Origin: Mesobacterium_A hydrothermale
GTDB lineage: Bacteria > Pseudomonadota > Alphaproteobacteria > Rhodobacterales > Rhodobacteraceae
Reading direction: 5' to 3'
Assembly (NCBI RefSeq): GCF_035818635.1
Contig: NZ_JAYLLH010000023.1
Coordinates: 1-64,000, forward strand
Length of the DNA stretch: 64,000 nucleotides
Below are positions 1 through 8,438 of the stretch, one piece after another. Under the pieces are notes generated by a model. The model saw only the letters and a list, made by a program, of their open reading frames with translations, made no database searches and had not been told where the DNA came from. The position numbers and the translations under genes were made by a program. Numbering within the stretch: position 1 is the first letter of the stretch; each line of letters starts with the position of its first letter.

Positions 1-71
1 GTTTGGCGGGCAGACCCCAACGACATCATCGCCGCAAGAAATCGAGGGTTCCAAATGTTGGATTCAATCCA

Positions 72-446
72 CTAGATAAAGCCGCGCCAGCGCAGCAGAA
101 CGATCAGGGCGATGAACAGCACGATCAGGTTGAACGACAGCACGCCCAGGGTTTTCAGCACCTGATCCTTGCGGCGGTCCTTGACGTCAATGGCGGAAAG
201 GTGGGCCTCGGCCCGTTCGAACGCGCGGGCGACTTTCTTGTCCGGCATCTGAAGCGCCAGCTTGGGGTTGCCTGCGGTCTGGGCGGTTTCAGCGACCAGC
301 GCGATGTCGTTGCGCACACTGCGCGGCAGGCGGCGTCCGGCCTTGGCGGCGCGGCGTGCCAGGTCGCCCTCACCCAGGCCGAATTTCTGGGCCAGCAGCT
401 TTTCCAGCCGGGCCACGCGTTTGCCCATTTCGTCGCTGTCGATCAT
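72..446 (-). CDS. Hypothetical protein with C-terminal membrane segment
   Basis: Unrecognised 124-residue protein. The first ~97 residues are charged and look helical (Arg/Lys/Glu/Ala-rich), and residues ~99-119 form one hydrophobic segment followed by a short tail WRGFI. It therefore looks like a tail-anchored inner-membrane protein with a cytoplasmic head. The translation is compositionally normal for a protein, while the overlapping plus-strand frame is His/Gln/Arg-rich shadow sequence. It is divergent from the hydrolase gene, with 74 bases between the two start codons. A 13-base palindrome sits at its stop codon. No enzymatic motif is visible and I propose no function. Confidence 0.75.
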   Translation of the reverse strand: MIDSDEMGKRVARLEKLLAQKFGLGEGDLARRAAKAGRRLPRSVRNDIALVAETAQTAGNPKLALQMPDKKVARAFERAEAHLSAIDVKDRRKDQVLKTLGVLSFNLIVLFIALIVLLRWRGFI

Positions 447-520
447 CCGGGCAATCTATCGCCGCGCGCCGGGCGCTACAAGCGCTGGCAATGCCGCGCG
501 CAGGTCGCTATGCAAGCGCC

Positions 521-1279
521 ATGCTGAACACCATCGTCCATGGGCAGGCCAACGCCCTGCCGCCGCTTCTTATCGTGCACGGGCTTTACGGCTCGGCGCG
601 CAACTGGGGTGTCATCGCCAAGCGCTTGAGCGACAACCGGCAAGTCATCGCCGTAGATCAGCGCAACCATGGTGACAGTGGCTGGACCGACAGCCACAGT
701 TATCCCGACATGGCCGCCGACCTGGCCAAGGTGATCGAGGCCCACGGCGGGCGGGCGGATGTTCTGGGCCATTCCATGGGCGGCAAGGCTGCGATGGTGC
801 TGGCGCTGACACGGCCCGCGCTGGTCAACAGCCTGCTGGTCGCCGACATCGCCCCGGTGGCCTATGGACACAGCCAGATCCAGTATATCCGGGCGATGCA
901 GGCGGTGGACCTGTCCCGCGTCGAAAAACGGTCGGACGTTGTCGAGCAGTTGCGGGAAAGCGTGCCGGAGCCGACGTTGCAGTCGTTCTTTACCCAGTCG
1001 CTGGACCTGAAGGACAAGCGCTGGAAGCTGAACCTTGACCTGCTGGCACGCGAGATGCCCAAAATCCTGGGCTTTCCCGATGTGGCAGGCCAGTTCGACG
1101 GGCCGGTTCTGTTCCTGTCCGGCGCCGAGAGCGACTATGTCCGCCGCGAACACCGCGACCGGATCAAGGAATTGTTCCCGGCGGCGCGGTTCGCGAAAAT
1201 CCCCGGTGCGGGCCACTGGCTGCACGCCGAGAAACCGCGCGAGTTCGAGGCGACGGTACGCGCGTGGCTTGAGGGCTGA
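521..1279 (+). CDS. Alpha/beta-fold hydrolase (YbfF-like esterase)
   Basis: A 252-residue alpha/beta hydrolase, probably a cytoplasmic esterase or acyl hydrolase of the YbfF group. The oxyanion segment HGLYG is at 20-24, the nucleophile elbow GHSMGG at 83-88 (Ser85), the acid probably lies in the SGAESD segment, and the catalytic His is in GAGHWLH near the C-terminus. The ATG at 521 is chosen because the family fold begins directly there; the frame is open further upstream but gives a low-complexity extension overlapping the divergent gene. It converges with the LysR gene, with only four bases between the stops. The substrate cannot be told from sequence. Confidence 0.88.
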   Translation: MLNTIVHGQANALPPLLIVHGLYGSARNWGVIAKRLSDNRQVIAVDQRNHGDSGWTDSHSYPDMAADLAKVIEAHGGRADVLGHSMGGKAAMVLALTRPALVNSLLVADIAPVAYGHSQIQYIRAMQAVDLSRVEKRSDVVEQLRESVPEPTLQSFFTQSLDLKDKRWKLNLDLLAREMPKILGFPDVAGQFDGPVLFLSGAESDYVRREHRDRIKELFPAARFAKIPGAGHWLHAEKPREFEATVRAWLEG

Positions 1280-1283
1280 TCAT

Positions 1284-2279
1284 TCAGCTTTTCGAAACCT
1301 GCCCGCCGTCTTCCAGCACCATCAATTCGCCGTCGAGCCACGGCAAAAGCCGCAGCGCGCGCGAAATCACAAGGTCTTCGATCAGGCTGCGCATGGTGCG
1401 GGCCACGTCACGCGGCACCACCTCGGCCCAATCCGGGCTGGCGTAGAGCGAAATGGTGCGGGCAAAGGGCGCAAATGGCAGCGGCAGGGCCTCGATCTCG
1501 TCATGGAACCGTTCCGCACGCATGTAGCCCAGCGGCGTGGTGACCGCCCAACCGACACCGCGCGCCACCAACTTCATCAACGACAGGTGCGCCCCGATTT
1601 CGAACCGTTCGGGAAAATCCAGCTTGTGGCGGTTCAGGTGTTTTTCGATCTGTCGCCCGATGAACTGGTCACGGTCATAGCGCAGCAGTGGCAGCGCCCG
1701 GGTGACCTCTGCCGCGCCGCCAGCATCGCGCAGCGCTGCGCGCGGGGCCACGAGGATAAAGGGATCACGCACAAGCCTGTGCTCCACAACGCCTTCTGGC
1801 GCGGTGCCGCCCGTGGCCGCCACCGCGATATCCAACCTGCCCGAGGTCATTTCCTCGGTAATCTCGTGGCTTGGAGCAGTGATCAGCTTGAATCGGCACT
1901 GTGTCATGCTTTCTGCCAGCATGGTCACAAGGCGTGGCGTCAGGTCATGGTCGAAATCGTCGATCACACCCAGGTTCAGCGTGCTGAGGTGGCTGAGGTC
2001 CATCACCGACAGTTCGTTCGTGGCCAATCGGAGCTGGCCCAACACGGTCTGAGTCCGCGCCAGAAAACTGCGCCCCGCCGGGGTCAGTTGCATCGGGCGG
2101 CGGCCATGATCCAGCAGATTGGTGCCCAGGGCGGCCTCGAGATTGCGCATTTGCTGGCTGACCGCAGGCTGGCTAAGACCGGTCAAATCCGCCGCCTGCG
2201 CAACCGTACCGGTCGCGGCAAGGGCTTCGAACACCTCCAGCCCCCGCAGGGTGACGCCTTTGATCAGCACCGGACTCAC
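1284..2279 (-). CDS. LysR-family transcriptional regulator
   Basis: A 331-residue LysR-type regulator. The N-terminal winged helix-turn-helix covers about residues 8-66 (LRGLEVFEALAATGTVAQAA, then SQPAVSQQMRNLEAALG), and the effector-binding domain follows from ~95 to ~300. The family usually controls a divergent or adjacent gene, but here the upstream neighbour is a co-directional lipoprotein gene and the downstream hydrolase converges, so the target is not evident. The 130 bases upstream hold no obvious T-N11-A box. Effector unknown. Confidence 0.9.
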   Translation of the reverse strand: MSPVLIKGVTLRGLEVFEALAATGTVAQAADLTGLSQPAVSQQMRNLEAALGTNLLDHGRRPMQLTPAGRSFLARTQTVLGQLRLATNELSVMDLSHLSTLNLGVIDDFDHDLTPRLVTMLAESMTQCRFKLITAPSHEITEEMTSGRLDIAVAATGGTAPEGVVEHRLVRDPFILVAPRAALRDAGGAAEVTRALPLLRYDRDQFIGRQIEKHLNRHKLDFPERFEIGAHLSLMKLVARGVGWAVTTPLGYMRAERFHDEIEALPLPFAPFARTISLYASPDWAEVVPRDVARTMRSLIEDLVISRALRLLPWLDGELMVLEDGGQVSKS

Positions 2280-2410
2280 TCTTCGCAGTTTTGCTTTTTC
2301 TTAAACTGCCTACTGGTCCGGTCAACCCGGTTTCCCGTCGACACACCGAAAAACACCCCGCGCGCAAAAGCGCAGTCCGTGCTTTTGTCCTTGCAAAAGA
2401 TTTCAGCGAC

Positions 2411-2758
2411 TCAGTAGCCTTGGCACAGAACTTCGGCTTCCTCGGCGAAGGCCTTGTAGCGCTGCCAGAACGCTTCGTGCGAGGAATTGTCGGACTGACG
2501 GATTTCCTGCGCCTTGTGCGGGTCCTTGAAGAAGGTCGCGGCAAACCGCTGGTCGGCACCGCTGAGCGACCGGTTCGCCACGGTCTGCACACAGCCACAC
2601 AAATCCCGGTTCGCAGCCTTGCGGTCGGCCTGAAGACATGCCGCCGAAATCGGTCCGCTGGAAAACCGCGTGACTCGGATATCTTCGCGCTTGGACCGCT
2701 TGCCGCCGCCGCAGCCCGCCAAAAGCGCCAACATTACCACGATGGTTACGTATTTCAT
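2411..2758 (-). CDS. Small lipoprotein
   Basis: A 115-residue predicted lipoprotein. The start at 2758 gives a short hydrophobic signal (MKYVTIVVMLALLAG) ending in a lipobox L13-A14-G15-C16; the longer open frame would bury this signal inside the protein. The mature part has several further Cys (CLQAD, CGC, LCQGY), suggesting disulfides in the periplasm, and no recognised domain. It lies downstream of the SRAP gene on the same strand. Function unknown. Confidence 0.8.
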   Translation of the reverse strand: MKYVTIVVMLALLAGCGGGKRSKREDIRVTRFSSGPISAACLQADRKAANRDLCGCVQTVANRSLSGADQRFAATFFKDPHKAQEIRQSDNSSHEAFWQRYKAFAEEAEVLCQGY

Positions 2759-2887
2759 CTGCCTCGCCTCGTTCCACAGGCTGCCGGACTGTTCCCGCCC
2801 GATTTTTCCTGCCGTATCTGCTCTTGTCCCCATGGTGACGCATCGGCGCGCCGATTTCAATTCACGAAGCGAACAGGTGCCGCAGCG

Positions 2888-3553
2888 CTAATTCTCGAAC
2901 GGTTCATTCAGGTCGGGCCCCGCGGCGCGATTGGAATTCACCCTGGGGGCGACCCGGTGAAACGTCAGCATGTCATCGGCAGGGGCATGCATCAGCGTGG
3001 CCGCGCCATGCCCGGCCTCGCCCAGCCACAGCGCCCAGTCATCAGGCCGCAGGATCACCGGCATCCGATGATGAATCGCCTGCATCGGTTCGTTCGCCGC
3101 GGTGGTGACGATGGCACAGGTGCGAAACGACAGATCGCCTTGCGCCCAATCCTGCCAGACACCGGCAAAGACCAGCGGGCTGCCGTCACGGCTGTGAATA
3201 TACCACGGCAGGCGATTGCCATCGGCGTCCTTGGTCCATTCATAGAATCCCGTGGCCGGGATCAGGCACCGCCGTTCACGGCAGGCGACGCGGAAGGCGG
3301 GCTTTTCCGCGATGGTTTCCGCTCGCGCGTTGATCAGCAGCGGCCCGCCATTCGGTGCCTTGTACCAATGCGGCAGAAACCCCCAGCGCAAGGCAGTCAA
3401 CCTGCGCTGGCCATCGGCGGTCAGGACGGCGTGCACATCGTTCGTCGGACAGACGTTGTAGTTGGGCACGGACGGCAGATCGTTCGCAGGCTGTGCGGCA
3501 AACATCTGTGCCATGGCATCCGGTGGCAGGGTGACCGCGAAACGCCCACACAT
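2888..3553 (-). CDS. SOS response-associated peptidase (SRAP/YedK family)
   Basis: A 221-residue SRAP (HMCES/YedK) protein. The family protects abasic sites in single-stranded DNA by forming a thiazolidine DNA-protein crosslink through the N-terminal Cys. MCGRF puts the catalytic Cys at position 2, GFYEW carries the conserved Glu, and AIHHRMPVIL carries the conserved His. Length is typical. It starts three bases after the stop of the methyltransferase gene, so the two are probably co-transcribed. No LexA box was recognised upstream of this pair. Confidence 0.92.
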   Translation of the reverse strand: MCGRFAVTLPPDAMAQMFAAQPANDLPSVPNYNVCPTNDVHAVLTADGQRRLTALRWGFLPHWYKAPNGGPLLINARAETIAEKPAFRVACRERRCLIPATGFYEWTKDADGNRLPWYIHSRDGSPLVFAGVWQDWAQGDLSFRTCAIVTTAANEPMQAIHHRMPVILRPDDWALWLGEAGHGAATLMHAPADDMLTFHRVAPRVNSNRAAGPDLNEPFEN

Positions 3554-3556
3554 GGC

Positions 3557-4753
3557 CTAGACCTGCAACAGATTGGAATAGAGCATCAGCCCCCAGTCCA
3601 CCAATTCGCGTTCCACCGGCCCCCAGAGCACCCCAAACCGCAACGGGTCCATACCGGTCGCCCGTGCCAGATCATTCAGGCTACGCCGCCCGTCGATGCC
3701 CGCGATCAACGGTGCGGCGTCCCTGGGCAAGGTCACGCGCGTCTTGACCCCGGAATGGGCAATGGGCAGCGGTTTGCCCTGCGCCACGGCCTGTGCCAAC
3801 GCGCGCGCATGCACGCCGCGAAGATGCGGCCGCAACGTTCGGTTGCGGCCATGGGCCGGGGTGCGCGTGTCGCCCTCGGGCACGGCATAGGCGACATGCA
3901 GGCGCAGACAGCCACGCAGCTTTTCCGCAACTGCCATTTGCGTTGCGTCCGCCATGCCGTCTGGCACCGGGGCAATGCGTTTCAGATCATAGAGCGCCGG
4001 TGTCGCAAAGCTTTGCAGCCGCCAGCCGCTGCGCCCCAGCGTCGCCAGCAGATCGGCCACGTCATAGGCCTTGTCCTGACTGTGCAGCAGAAGGTCGTAG
4101 AACCCCGCGTCGCTTTCGCGGTGGTCACCCAAATTGGGATTGGTGCGGAACGGATGGCCCTCTGGCAGGGCCGCGACCAGTTCCTTTGCCTGCGCCAGCC
4201 GGTCCTGCGGGGGGACACCGTCGAACAAGGCACCAAACGCCTCTTGCAAGGGATAGACGCCCGACCGGCCGTATGGCGCATAGACCATGAAGCCCAACGC
4301 CCCGCCTTCTGCCAAGGCACCGCGCAGCGCGGCGAACCCCGCATCGGGGTCTGGCAGGTGGTGCAGCACCCCGCAACAGTCGATATAGTCGAACCGGCCC
4401 AGTTCTGGCGCGTCCAGCAGGCTGCCAGTGACAAAGGTGATCCCCGTCAAGCCACGCGCCTTGGCACGTGCCTCTGCAACCTTGCGGGCGCTTTTGGACA
4501 AATCGACATAGGTGATGTCATACGGTCGGCCTGCGCTGGTCAGCACCTGCGCCAACTGGATCAGCCCGTCACCTGTCCCGCCGCCGGCCACCAGCGCGCA
4601 CAACGGCCGCGACCAGTCGCGCTGACCGCCAAAACAGAAATGGTCAATCTCCAGCGGATGAGACGGAGAGCCGGCGATCAACCGCTTGGCTTCGTCCGCG
4701 GGGTCGCGTTCGGGATAGGGGTATACCTCGTACTGCTCCTTGACGCCGACCAT
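3557..4753 (-). CDS. Class I SAM-dependent methyltransferase
   Basis: A 398-residue methyltransferase. The SAM-binding glycine loop LVAGGGTGDG lies near residue 55, the acidic end of strand 2 follows (YVDLSKSARKVAEAR), and a post-I motif CGVLHHLPDPDAGF lies near 130. The C-terminal ~130 residues resemble a winged-helix-like module (IDGRRSLNDLARATG). The start at 4753 (MVGVKEQYEVYPYPERDP) is preferred to the frame start 25 codons upstream because that extension is low complexity. Such YEVYPYPER-type methyltransferases act on unknown substrates. Likely co-transcribed with the SRAP gene three bases downstream. Confidence 0.85.
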   Translation of the reverse strand: MVGVKEQYEVYPYPERDPADEAKRLIAGSPSHPLEIDHFCFGGQRDWSRPLCALVAGGGTGDGLIQLAQVLTSAGRPYDITYVDLSKSARKVAEARAKARGLTGITFVTGSLLDAPELGRFDYIDCCGVLHHLPDPDAGFAALRGALAEGGALGFMVYAPYGRSGVYPLQEAFGALFDGVPPQDRLAQAKELVAALPEGHPFRTNPNLGDHRESDAGFYDLLLHSQDKAYDVADLLATLGRSGWRLQSFATPALYDLKRIAPVPDGMADATQMAVAEKLRGCLRLHVAYAVPEGDTRTPAHGRNRTLRPHLRGVHARALAQAVAQGKPLPIAHSGVKTRVTLPRDAAPLIAGIDGRRSLNDLARATGMDPLRFGVLWGPVERELVDWGLMLYSNLLQV

Positions 4754-4843
4754 GCTGCCCTCTTTGTCCGTACCCGTTACGGACTGCCCGGGCAGCGGCC
4801 CCGGGTCAAGCCCACGAAACAGAAACACGGGGCAATACCGGCC

Positions 4844-5143
4844 CTAGCCCTTGCGGGCAAGTTCGATCCGGGCCTGCAGCATCGACATGTCTTTCAGAAT
4901 CCGCGCCCGTTCGGTGCGGTCGCCGGTCTCGCGCAGTTCGACGCGCAGCTTTCCCAGTTCCCGGGACAGTGACACGAATTCCGGTACCGCGCCGTTTTCC
5001 CTGAGAATGCGGTTCAGCACGGCGTTTTCCGGGTCGTCGCAGGCCGACAACGGTTTGCCCGCCCCGGGCAGGTTGTCGAATTCGCCTTCGGCCTCGGCCT
5101 TGGCGATCTTGGCGTTGATCAGGTCGATCAGGGGATGATCCAT
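4844..5143 (-). CDS. DUF1992 (DnaJ-homologue-like) domain protein
   Basis: A 99-residue protein made almost wholly of the DUF1992 domain: DHPLIDLINAKIAKAEAEGEF, then the signature FDNLPGAGKPL at about 22-32 and a charged helical C-terminus. The start at 5143 places the domain at the N-terminus; a longer start about 17 codons upstream is possible. The domain is found alone or next to DnaJ-like proteins, and its biochemical role is not established. It is divergent from the GFA-family gene (84 bases between starts). Confidence 0.82.
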   Translation of the reverse strand: MDHPLIDLINAKIAKAEAEGEFDNLPGAGKPLSACDDPENAVLNRILRENGAVPEFVSLSRELGKLRVELRETGDRTERARILKDMSMLQARIELARKG

Positions 5144-5227
5144 GGCAAACTGTTCCGTCAAACGCCTTGACCGGCGCATATCCCCGACGAAACTATCGCA
5201 AACCGCCATATGTGAAAAGGATTGCCC

Positions 5228-5629
5228 ATGCTGACCGGAACCTGCCTGTGCGGCGCTGTCACCTGGACGTTTGACGGGACACCCCCCGACGCCACCGCCT
5301 GCAACTGCACCGCGTGCCGCCGCTATGGCACGCTTTGGGCCTATGACTGGGACGGCGGCGTGATCGCGGTGCACGGGCCGGTCAAACCCTGGGCCCGCGC
5401 CAACAAGGAACCATCGCTTGATTTCCTGTTCTGCCCGACCTGTGGCTGCCTCGCCGCCTGTCAAGGGCGAAGGGCGAACGACGCCGGGCACCGCCCCATC
5501 GCGGTCAACCTGCGGCTGGCCGACGATCCGGGCGCGGTTGCAGAGATTCCGCTGTTGCGCTTTGACGGCCTGCACAGTTTCGAAGACATCGACCCGATGG
5601 AACGCCACGTAAAGGACCTGTGGTTCTGA
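5228..5629 (+). CDS. GFA/CENP-V family zinc protein
   Basis: A 133-residue protein of the glutathione-dependent formaldehyde-activating (GFA) family. The zinc ligands are visible as C6-x-C8, C25-x-C27-x2-C30 and a CPTCGC cluster near residue 80. The family binds structural and catalytic zinc, and only some members act on S-hydroxymethylglutathione, so the substrate here is open. The start is placed at the ATG 5228 because AAGGA at 5217-5221 is six bases upstream of it; the TTG at 5222 would leave no spacing. Confidence 0.88.
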   Translation: MLTGTCLCGAVTWTFDGTPPDATACNCTACRRYGTLWAYDWDGGVIAVHGPVKPWARANKEPSLDFLFCPTCGCLAACQGRRANDAGHRPIAVNLRLADDPGAVAEIPLLRFDGLHSFEDIDPMERHVKDLWF

Positions 5630-5714
5630 AATTCACGCGATAGGCGCGACCGAATCCCTTGCCAACGCCGTGAAAGCTTTCGGGAGGACAGGAAACCTCA
5701 AGGAACCGAAAGCG

Positions 5715-6212
5715 ATGAATTTGAACCTGCGCAAATGGGCCACCCCGCTGACTGCGGCCACCTTTCTGATCACCGGGGTAACCGGGATCGTGTTGTTCTT
5801 CCATGCCGGCGGAACACTCAGCCGTGTCGCGCATGAATGGATCGGCATGGCCGTGATGGTCGTGTTCCTGTTCCACATGGCGCTGAACTGGCGCGCCTTC
5901 ACCTGCTATGTCAAACGCCCGCTGGCTGCTGCGATCATGGGCCTGGGGGTGCTGGCCACGGTCCTGACGTCTGTGCCGCTGGGCGGTGGCGGCAGCGGCT
6001 TTGACCCGCGCATCGCTTTTGGCGCGATGCAGGGCGCCAGGCTGGAAACGCTCGCCGACCTGGCCGGCAAGACGCCGGACGCACTGCGCGCGCAATTGCA
6101 GGCAGGCGGGTTCGACACCCAAAACGGTGCCCAGACGGTCACCGACCTCAGCGGCGGCGACCGGGACCGCGCCATGCAGGTGTTGGCCGTGGCCTTTGCA
6201 AAGGCGCCCTGA
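5715..6212 (+). CDS. DUF4405-type membrane protein
   Basis: A 165-residue membrane protein. Hydrophobic segments lie at about 10-29, 42-58 and 72-92. His30, His40 and His54 sit at membrane edges in the DUF4405 pattern (FFHAG, AHEWIG, FLFHMALNW), an arrangement reminiscent of haem-coordinating cytochrome b561-like helices, but haem binding is an inference. The last ~70 residues are soluble. AAGGA at 5700-5704 supports the start at 5715 over the frame start at 5670. The gene is alone and converges with the 5'-nucleotidase gene. Confidence 0.78.
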   Translation: MNLNLRKWATPLTAATFLITGVTGIVLFFHAGGTLSRVAHEWIGMAVMVVFLFHMALNWRAFTCYVKRPLAAAIMGLGVLATVLTSVPLGGGGSGFDPRIAFGAMQGARLETLADLAGKTPDALRAQLQAGGFDTQNGAQTVTDLSGGDRDRAMQVLAVAFAKAP

Positions 6213-6220
6213 CGGTGGGT

Positions 6221-6260
6221 AAATCAAAAAGGCGCGGCCCTTTTTCCGGGGCCGCGCCTT
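6221..6260 (-). terminator. Rho-independent terminator of the 5'-nucleotidase gene
   Basis: Perfect 12-bp stem: AAGGCGCGGCCC at 6229-6240 pairs with GGGCCGCGCCTT at 6249-6260 around an 8-base loop. Read on the minus strand the hairpin is followed by TTTTTGATTT (6230-6221), so the U-tract serves the gene ending at 6341. It may also stop plus-strand transcripts from 5715-6212, less efficiently. Confidence 0.78.
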
Positions 6261-6279
6261 GGGACGATCGCGCAAGGCG

Positions 6280-6328
6280 GAGGGCTCTGCCCCCCGCACC
6301 CCCCGAGGTATTTGGAAAACCAAAGACC
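6280..6328 (+). repeat. Dispersed intergenic element, copy 1
   Basis: Purine/pyrimidine stem (GGAGGGCTCTGCCCCCC) followed by GCACCCCCCGAGG and TATTTGGAAAACCAAAGA. It is a diverged member of the family seen also at 9836, 14638, 14855, 20236, 22831 and 39118. It lies between two convergent genes. Confidence 0.55.
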
Positions 6329-6340
6329 AGGGGAGCCGCG

Positions 6341-7897
6341 TTACTTCATCGTGATGCGGCCATCTGTATAGGGCTTGTAGGGCGCGTTCACCGCAAGGTA
6401 TTCCGCCGTCACATCGGCCAGGTCGGGACCGTAGTCATAGACGTTCATGGCATCGCGGAACATCTTGTAGCCGTCGCCGCCGTTGCGGACGTAGTTGTTG
6501 GACACCACGCCATAGGTCGCTGCCGGGTCGATCGGCGCACCACCGACCATCACGTCGGAAATCCGGCTGCCGGGGGCGTTGCCCGCGGTCACCGTGAAGG
6601 AAATGCCGGCCACCTGCGGGAAGCGGCCCGCGCCTTCCTCGATCTGGCTGACGCCGTTTTCAAGCGCGTCGATGATGGTCTGACCGGTCACCTGGAAGGT
6701 CGACAGCGTGTTCTGGAACGGCAAGACCGTCAGGACTTCGCCCATGGTCACGTCGCCCGCGTCGATCGAGGCACGCAGGCCACCGCCATTGGCGATGGCG
6801 ATCTGAATGCCCTGCTCCTTGACCCGTGCCAGCATCGCGTCGGCCACAAGGTTGCCCATCGGACATTCCATCGCACGGCAAACATCGCGCGAGCCGTCGA
6901 TCGCGTCGGCGGCGCTGGCCACGACTTTCTGGCGGATTTCCTCGAGCGGCTGAGCGGCTTCGGCGATGCGCGCCTTGGTCGCCTCGTCTTCGTGCACTGC
7001 GGCATCCATCAGCAGCGGCTGGCCCTTGGCCTCGACGATTTCACCGGCATCGTTGAAAGTCACGTTCAACTCGCCCAGGAACTTGCCATAGGCATAAGCC
7101 GACAGGATCGCGGTGTTGTTCACCATCGTCGGATACGGCCCTTCGGCCCCGTCCATGTCACCCAGCAGGGTGTTGGTATGGCCGCCCACGATCACGTCAA
7201 CGCCGGTGGTTTCCGCAGCAACACGCTTGTCCACGGCATAGCCCGAATGCGACAGCACGATGATCTTGTTGACGCCCTCGGCGGTCAGCTTGTCGACCTC
7301 GCCCTGCACCGCGTCAACCGGATCGGTGAAAATGACGTTCGGGCCCGGGCTGGCCAGTTCGTCGGTGTCCTGCGGGGTCAGGCCGATCAGGCCCAGCTTT
7401 TCACCGCCACGTTCGATCACGGTCGATTTCAGCAGCTTGTCCTTCAGCAGTTCCTCGCCGCTGAAGTCTGCGTTCGACATCAGCACCGGGAAGGTGACCG
7501 CATCCATGAAGCCGCGCAGGACCTCGGGGCCGTCGTCGAATTCGTGGTTGCCCACGGTCATCGCGTCATAGCCCATCTTGTTCATCATCTCGGCGGCAAG
7601 CTTGCCCTTGTAATAGGTATAAAAGAGCGTTCCCTGAAACTGATCGCCGCCATCGAAAAGGACCGAGTTGTTCGACCGTGCCCGCGCTTCGGTGATTGCG
7701 GTCATCAGGCGGGCAGAGCCGCCGAAGCATTTGCCTTCGGCGTTCGAGTCTTCGGAACAGCCGGAATCATATTTGCTGATCGGCTCGAACCGGGCGTGGA
7801 AATCATTGGTGTGCAGAATGGTCAGCGAATAGTCGGCACTTGCGACACCTGCGGAAAGCGCCAATGCAGCCGCGCTGCCAAGGAGGCGGATAAACAT
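6341..7897 (-). CDS. Secreted bifunctional metallophosphatase/5'-nucleotidase
   Basis: A 518-residue UshA-type enzyme that removes phosphate from nucleotides in the periplasm. A signal peptide occupies residues 1-21 (MFIRLLGSAAALALSAGVASA). The N-terminal metallophosphatase domain carries the di-metal motifs HTNDFHARF, GGDQFQGT, GNHEFDDG, HSGY and GGHTN. The C-terminal nucleotide-binding domain contains NGGGLRASI and NYVRNGGDGY. An intrinsic terminator follows at 6260-6221. The gene is a single transcription unit with ~200 bases of upstream non-coding sequence (7898-8099). It probably feeds phosphate and nucleoside scavenging, consistent with the nucleoside salvage operon elsewhere in this window. 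Confidence 0.95.
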   Translation of the reverse strand: MFIRLLGSAAALALSAGVASADYSLTILHTNDFHARFEPISKYDSGCSEDSNAEGKCFGGSARLMTAITEARARSNNSVLFDGGDQFQGTLFYTYYKGKLAAEMMNKMGYDAMTVGNHEFDDGPEVLRGFMDAVTFPVLMSNADFSGEELLKDKLLKSTVIERGGEKLGLIGLTPQDTDELASPGPNVIFTDPVDAVQGEVDKLTAEGVNKIIVLSHSGYAVDKRVAAETTGVDVIVGGHTNTLLGDMDGAEGPYPTMVNNTAILSAYAYGKFLGELNVTFNDAGEIVEAKGQPLLMDAAVHEDEATKARIAEAAQPLEEIRQKVVASAADAIDGSRDVCRAMECPMGNLVADAMLARVKEQGIQIAIANGGGLRASIDAGDVTMGEVLTVLPFQNTLSTFQVTGQTIIDALENGVSQIEEGAGRFPQVAGISFTVTAGNAPGSRISDVMVGGAPIDPAATYGVVSNNYVRNGGDGYKMFRDAMNVYDYGPDLADVTAEYLAVNAPYKPYTDGRITMK

Positions 7898-8099
7898 GAG
7901 AATCCTCTCTGTCGGTTTTTGTTATCGGGCAATCGTGCAATGGGTTGGGCGGCAAGTCAAAGCTTCGCGCAACGTCACGTGACCCCCTGTTGGGTTGTAG
8001 CCCGCTTTCGTGCATGTTTTTTGAAACACCGGGTGTCGTCGACCGAACGCAGCGCGAGAGTCGCTTGACGCATTGCCCGACAGGCGGCATCTGGACGCC

Positions 8100-8438
8100 A
8101 TGCTGATCTATAAAATCCTTCGTGGCCCGGAATGGGCCGATCTTCAGGCCCGGGGCGAAACCCCCGGCGCCCCGGTCGATGTGGCCGACGGTTTCGTGCA
8201 TTTCTCGACCGCCACTCAGGCCGCCGAAACCGCCGCGAAACATTTCGCCGGGGCCGAGGGGCTGGTCCTTCTGGCGCTGGACAGCGATACGCTGGGCGAC
8301 GGGCTGAAGTGGGAACCGTCGCGCGGTGGCGCGCTGTTCCCCCATCTCTACGGACCTTTGCGGCTGGCCGACGTACTGTGGCACACGCCTCTACCGCTGG
8401 GGGCCGACGGCCACATCTTCCCGGATGACATGACATGA
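8100..8438 (+). CDS. DUF952 family protein
   Basis: A 112-residue cytoplasmic protein of the DUF952 family: LIYKILRGPEWADLQ at the start, DGFVHFSTATQ near 40 and HLYGPLRLADV near 85. Function is not established, although the fold relates to ADP-ribosyltransferase-like folds. The start at 8100 fits the domain edge. Its stop overlaps the pyrD start as ATGA, so the two are translationally coupled, a gene order I remember as common in Rhodobacteraceae. Confidence 0.87.
   Translation: MLIYKILRGPEWADLQARGETPGAPVDVADGFVHFSTATQAAETAAKHFAGAEGLVLLALDSDTLGDGLKWEPSRGGALFPHLYGPLRLADVLWHTPLPLGADGHIFPDDMT

Noticed and set aside
59..71. 13-base palindrome TGGATT-C-AATCCA near the window start
   Set aside because: A perfect short palindrome beside the stop codon at 72, but without a U-tract or stronger stem, so I do not call it a terminator.
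2365..2387. CAAAAGC/GCTTTTG stem between the LysR and lipoprotein genes
   Set aside because: Seven-bp, AT-rich and weak, no U-run beyond the stem; it could be chance.
2291..4972. Long plus-strand open frame of 893 codons
   Set aside because: It runs over the LysR promoter region, lipoprotein, SRAP and methyltransferase genes on the other strand and reads Arg/His/Gln-rich with no domain. It is the usual shadow frame of GC-rich coding DNA.
6215..8068. Long plus-strand frame of 617 codons
   Set aside because: Antisense to the 5'-nucleotidase gene, which has all metal motifs. The plus frame has no domain.
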